NCBI GenBank assembly: GCA_947624015.1
Contig: CANQIA010000012.1
Span: 1 to 60,406 of the forward strand
Origin: an uncultured Clostridia bacterium
Lineage (GTDB): Bacteria > Bacillota > Clostridia > Lachnospirales > CAG-274
Length of the DNA: 60,406 nt
Direction: 5' to 3'
In this document: in pieces, positions 59,201-60,406 of the stretch
Position numbering within the stretch: the stretch's first letter is position 1
Layout: the number at the start of each line of letters is the position of its first letter
The notes under the pieces: model-generated
The model's database searches: none
Told to the model about the DNA's origin: nothing
Seen by the model: the letters and a program-made list of their open reading frames with translations, nothing else
Made by a program: the position numbers and the translations under genes

Positions 59201-60373
59201 AGGGTCGGGAGTAAATGTAGCGCTGTAGCTATTTTCTCCGCCGCTTGTAATGGCATACTCAGTTTTATCCAGCTTACCGCCGCTCATTGATACAGTATAT
59301 GTATCCTCATGGAGATCTATCGTACCCTGTACTATATCTTCAAGCTTGCTAAGATCGTAGCCACCCTTTTCATTTGTGCTTACAAGCATTGTCTTAGCTT
59401 TGCCCTCATTATCAAGAAGGATAGAGAATACCATTTCATCTGTACACTTAAGATGAAGTATTCTGTTTGCTCCGCCTGTTACATTTATTTTAGCATTATC
59501 TACAACAACTGCTGCCACAAACATATCTTTTGTAGGCTTTACCTTAAAAGTATTTCCTTCCTTTGTTACTACAACGCCGTCTGCAGGTTCTCCTTGTAAA
59601 AGCTCTTTTCTGGGTTTTATAATGTAATTTGTACCCTTATATACAAGAAGATTTCTTTCTGTAAGTGTTTTCTTGGAAGTACCGTTTACAACTTCGCCAA
59701 CGCCAAATTCAAGCTTATCCTTTTGGAAGTCGGGAAGATCTGATACAAGCTGTGTTAATGCAGTGTCGTCAAACTCCCATGTGAATCCGCTATCATCGCC
59801 GCCTTGACCGTCGTCAGTTATTAAGTCGATACGGAAGATGTATACATTAGAACCGCCTGCTTTAAAAGTATAAGTATCATCTCCTGATAAGGAGATCTCC
59901 ATAGCCTCCGTGTTAGCATGACCTCTATCTCTTATTTTTTTGGATCCGGTGCTGTCGGGCATTATTGTTGCGCTGCTATCTTCTTTAATATGAGTTATAG
60001 TCCAATCCTGTTCACCATTATTATTTCTAAAACACCATATTTTCAGAGTACTGTTTGCTTTACCCGGTGTTACAGTGAATGTATTTTTAGCATCACTATT
60101 ATAATATCCTGTTTGACCATTAGGATTATTGGAAGAATTTCCATTAAATATATTATCCTTAAATGTAATGGCTCTTCCAGAACAACTGCAAGTACCTGAT
60201 TGAAATCCACCGCTACTGATATCAAGCCAACTCTTTGATGAATCAGCAGCGGCTGTCCATGTATCTGTTGTCGTTGCCGCACTAACATTCACAACATTTA
60301 CCATTACGAGTGAGCTTATCAGCATAGTGAATGCCAATATGCTGCTCATAATTCTTTTGAAACCTAAATTCAT
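56291..60373 (-). CDS. Large secreted protein of unknown function
   Basis: A complete 1,360-residue protein with a signal peptide (about residues 1-32, cleavage near NVSAA). The body is beta-rich and Asn/Asp/Gly/Thr-rich with low sequence complexity. The N-terminal module (about 35-185), ending DDTYTFKAGGSNVYIFRIDL, resembles carbohydrate-binding beta-sandwich modules found ahead of clostridial secreted polysaccharide-degrading enzymes. A second segment near residue 1130 (AAFKIKAGYTYKITN, then IYIKSIRIL) has the same pattern. No catalytic, SLH, dockerin or sortase motif was recognised. The ATG follows a GGGAGGAATT site only about 30 bp from the right edge, so its promoter is outside the window. 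It is followed by the 49-residue peptide gene. Confidence 0.85.
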   Translation of the reverse strand: MNLGFKRIMSSILAFTMLISSLVMVNVVNVSAATTTDTWTAAADSSKSWLDISSGGFQSGTCSCSGRAITFKDNIFNGNSSNNPNGQTGYYNSDAKNTFTVTPGKANSTLKIWCFRNNNGEQDWTITHIKEDSSATIMPDSTGSKKIRDRGHANTEAMEISLSGDDTYTFKAGGSNVYIFRIDLITDDGQGGDDSGFTWEFDDTALTQLVSDLPDFQKDKLEFGVGEVVNGTSKKTLTERNLLVYKGTNYIIKPRKELLQGEPADGVVVTKEGNTFKVKPTKDMFVAAVVVDNAKINVTGGANRILHLKCTDEMVFSILLDNEGKAKTMLVSTNEKGGYDLSKLEDIVQGTIDLHEDTYTVSMSGGKLDKTEYAITSGGENSYSATFTPDPIKSFTEGVESVDLTKGIVNASDLKGERLYGGTRLGEGYFRVISKDSYQNVYSVSGSVEDGYGEDAMAIVLRAASKDGGDQDAQAEILKGGIGFTVGELGEGNTGKLTLKVQSVKDDSSTGTGATLGLAKTTGSDASEEIGEDVESKPVTATVDEGVKEDIVFDKLQSNQTYGVYNKGKVGENGNIRIIEAKFEVVSASKQPVQIEPTDEGYVFTGDGMLITESEKALVEGYNGAYASLNTDINNVTISEGKAQLVDSTPDNGISTKMTMPMTNNIKAVNSGALKISGTIGNITNGGGKWNILDFGNNVSIRTTSTKAKNKDEYTSDNKKGISDPTNGMISLALKETVSGETKYTYAEAGVKYEDYGNKEVKYVITFDFDNKEVTLQLDEQDPVTISAPALGQIKQITANTANNPAREFYLGNIKIEKTTIVKSGATVKFDVADTSMISGSNDAADSKGNITITRLKDKSTVTIKAMGDSNAKTFTGVEPGEQFTISGKDATNIWKWVTRNKGELDTELAHKSDIKFFNGKKGEDSERYLVYTVPEGAETGQEYGVQFTGTKDISKLDLESPTIKGEHTTPLKFGQYGFGNDKVRVCGGNDARDNVTYTFEVAALSDYDAAGYCSDTFNDVMKDADFNEATNAVPDFNQYGILNNSTTRATSIIFKVDESVVNNAGGDITANVDRTATGKSSNEIVVNESEDGISAWQKVDVTQAANKRAAFKIKAGYTYKITNEKADKIYIKSIRILNPNNIFDAPNDKLTDVQAKADLGKYSAFTEAHPGVELEAVNDSGAPSSDDTVFRVIGAISLSGADLTNKETAEYALSQITAVGYDVYDKTAYDKASQSSKIGNKFNESLREMANEDAPTKLYTITFAGNEDGIVNTAVDYEHTSKEEGSPSIGQLNPASGSDFASVYVQTFVATDTPIVLVPWVSYEEDFSTAANKIYTQVSKSAGEGTEDDNNIYLTPAAE

Positions 60374-60406
60374 TTCTTAATTCCTCCCTTTCATTGGGGT
60401 CATGCC

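Overview
The window reads as a low-to-mid GC chromosomal segment of a Gram-positive, probably spore-forming Clostridia. The evidence is strong Shine-Dalgarno sites (AGGAGG-type), TTGACA/TATAAT promoters, a BofA homologue (sigma-K checkpoint), S-layer homology (SLH) domains, an FtsQ/FtsZ pair and a Firmicutes-style tmRNA. A Monoglobus- or Oscillospiraceae-like gut bacterium fits, but that placement is inference. No plasmid, phage or transposase genes are visible.

Left third (1-25300, minus strand): a drug/metabolite transporter and a ferredoxin-type aldo/keto reductase sit downstream of one enormous gene (2178-24599). It encodes a secreted protein of about 7,470 residues: signal peptide, SdrD/Cna-like domains, about 40 InlB/Flg_new-type repeats of two kinds separated by calcium-loop-like linkers, a 12-glycine linker and three C-terminal SLH domains. 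Its leader is long, hairpin-rich and contains a G9 tract touching a TATAAT box.

Middle (25388-42815): housekeeping genes in short operons: YgiQ-type radical SAM protein, RsmF-like rRNA methyltransferase, flavin reductase, TPR protein, lipoproteins, 4-alpha-glucanotransferase, AIM24 protein, D,D-carboxypeptidase, hemolysin III, FtsZ, FtsQ, thioesterase, a divergent cis-prenyltransferase, Nudix hydrolase, DUF4190 and DUF2752 proteins, a uracil-DNA glycosylase without its iron-sulfur cysteines, rhomboid and BofA.

Surface-polysaccharide operon (42856-54323, minus strand, one promoter at 54360-54388): seven tightly packed genes encode an ABC-2 permease with an extra extracytoplasmic domain, an ATPase with a Wzt-like C-terminal domain, a methyltransferase fused to a long coiled coil, a GT2-HAD-COG5610 fusion, an LTA-synthase-like phosphotransferase, a stand-alone COG5610 protein and a second GT2 enzyme. 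The methyltransferase/coiled-coil plus Wzt-C combination resembles the WbdD/Wzt chain-terminating ruler of Gram-negative O-antigens, which would be notable in a Gram-positive.

Right end (54494-60406): tmRNA (ssrA) is divergent from the polysaccharide operon and followed by about 1.1 kb of palindromic repeats and a 46-47 bp tandem array. After these come a previously uncalled 49-residue peptide gene and, 19 bp upstream of it in the same direction, a complete 1,360-residue secreted protein of unknown function.
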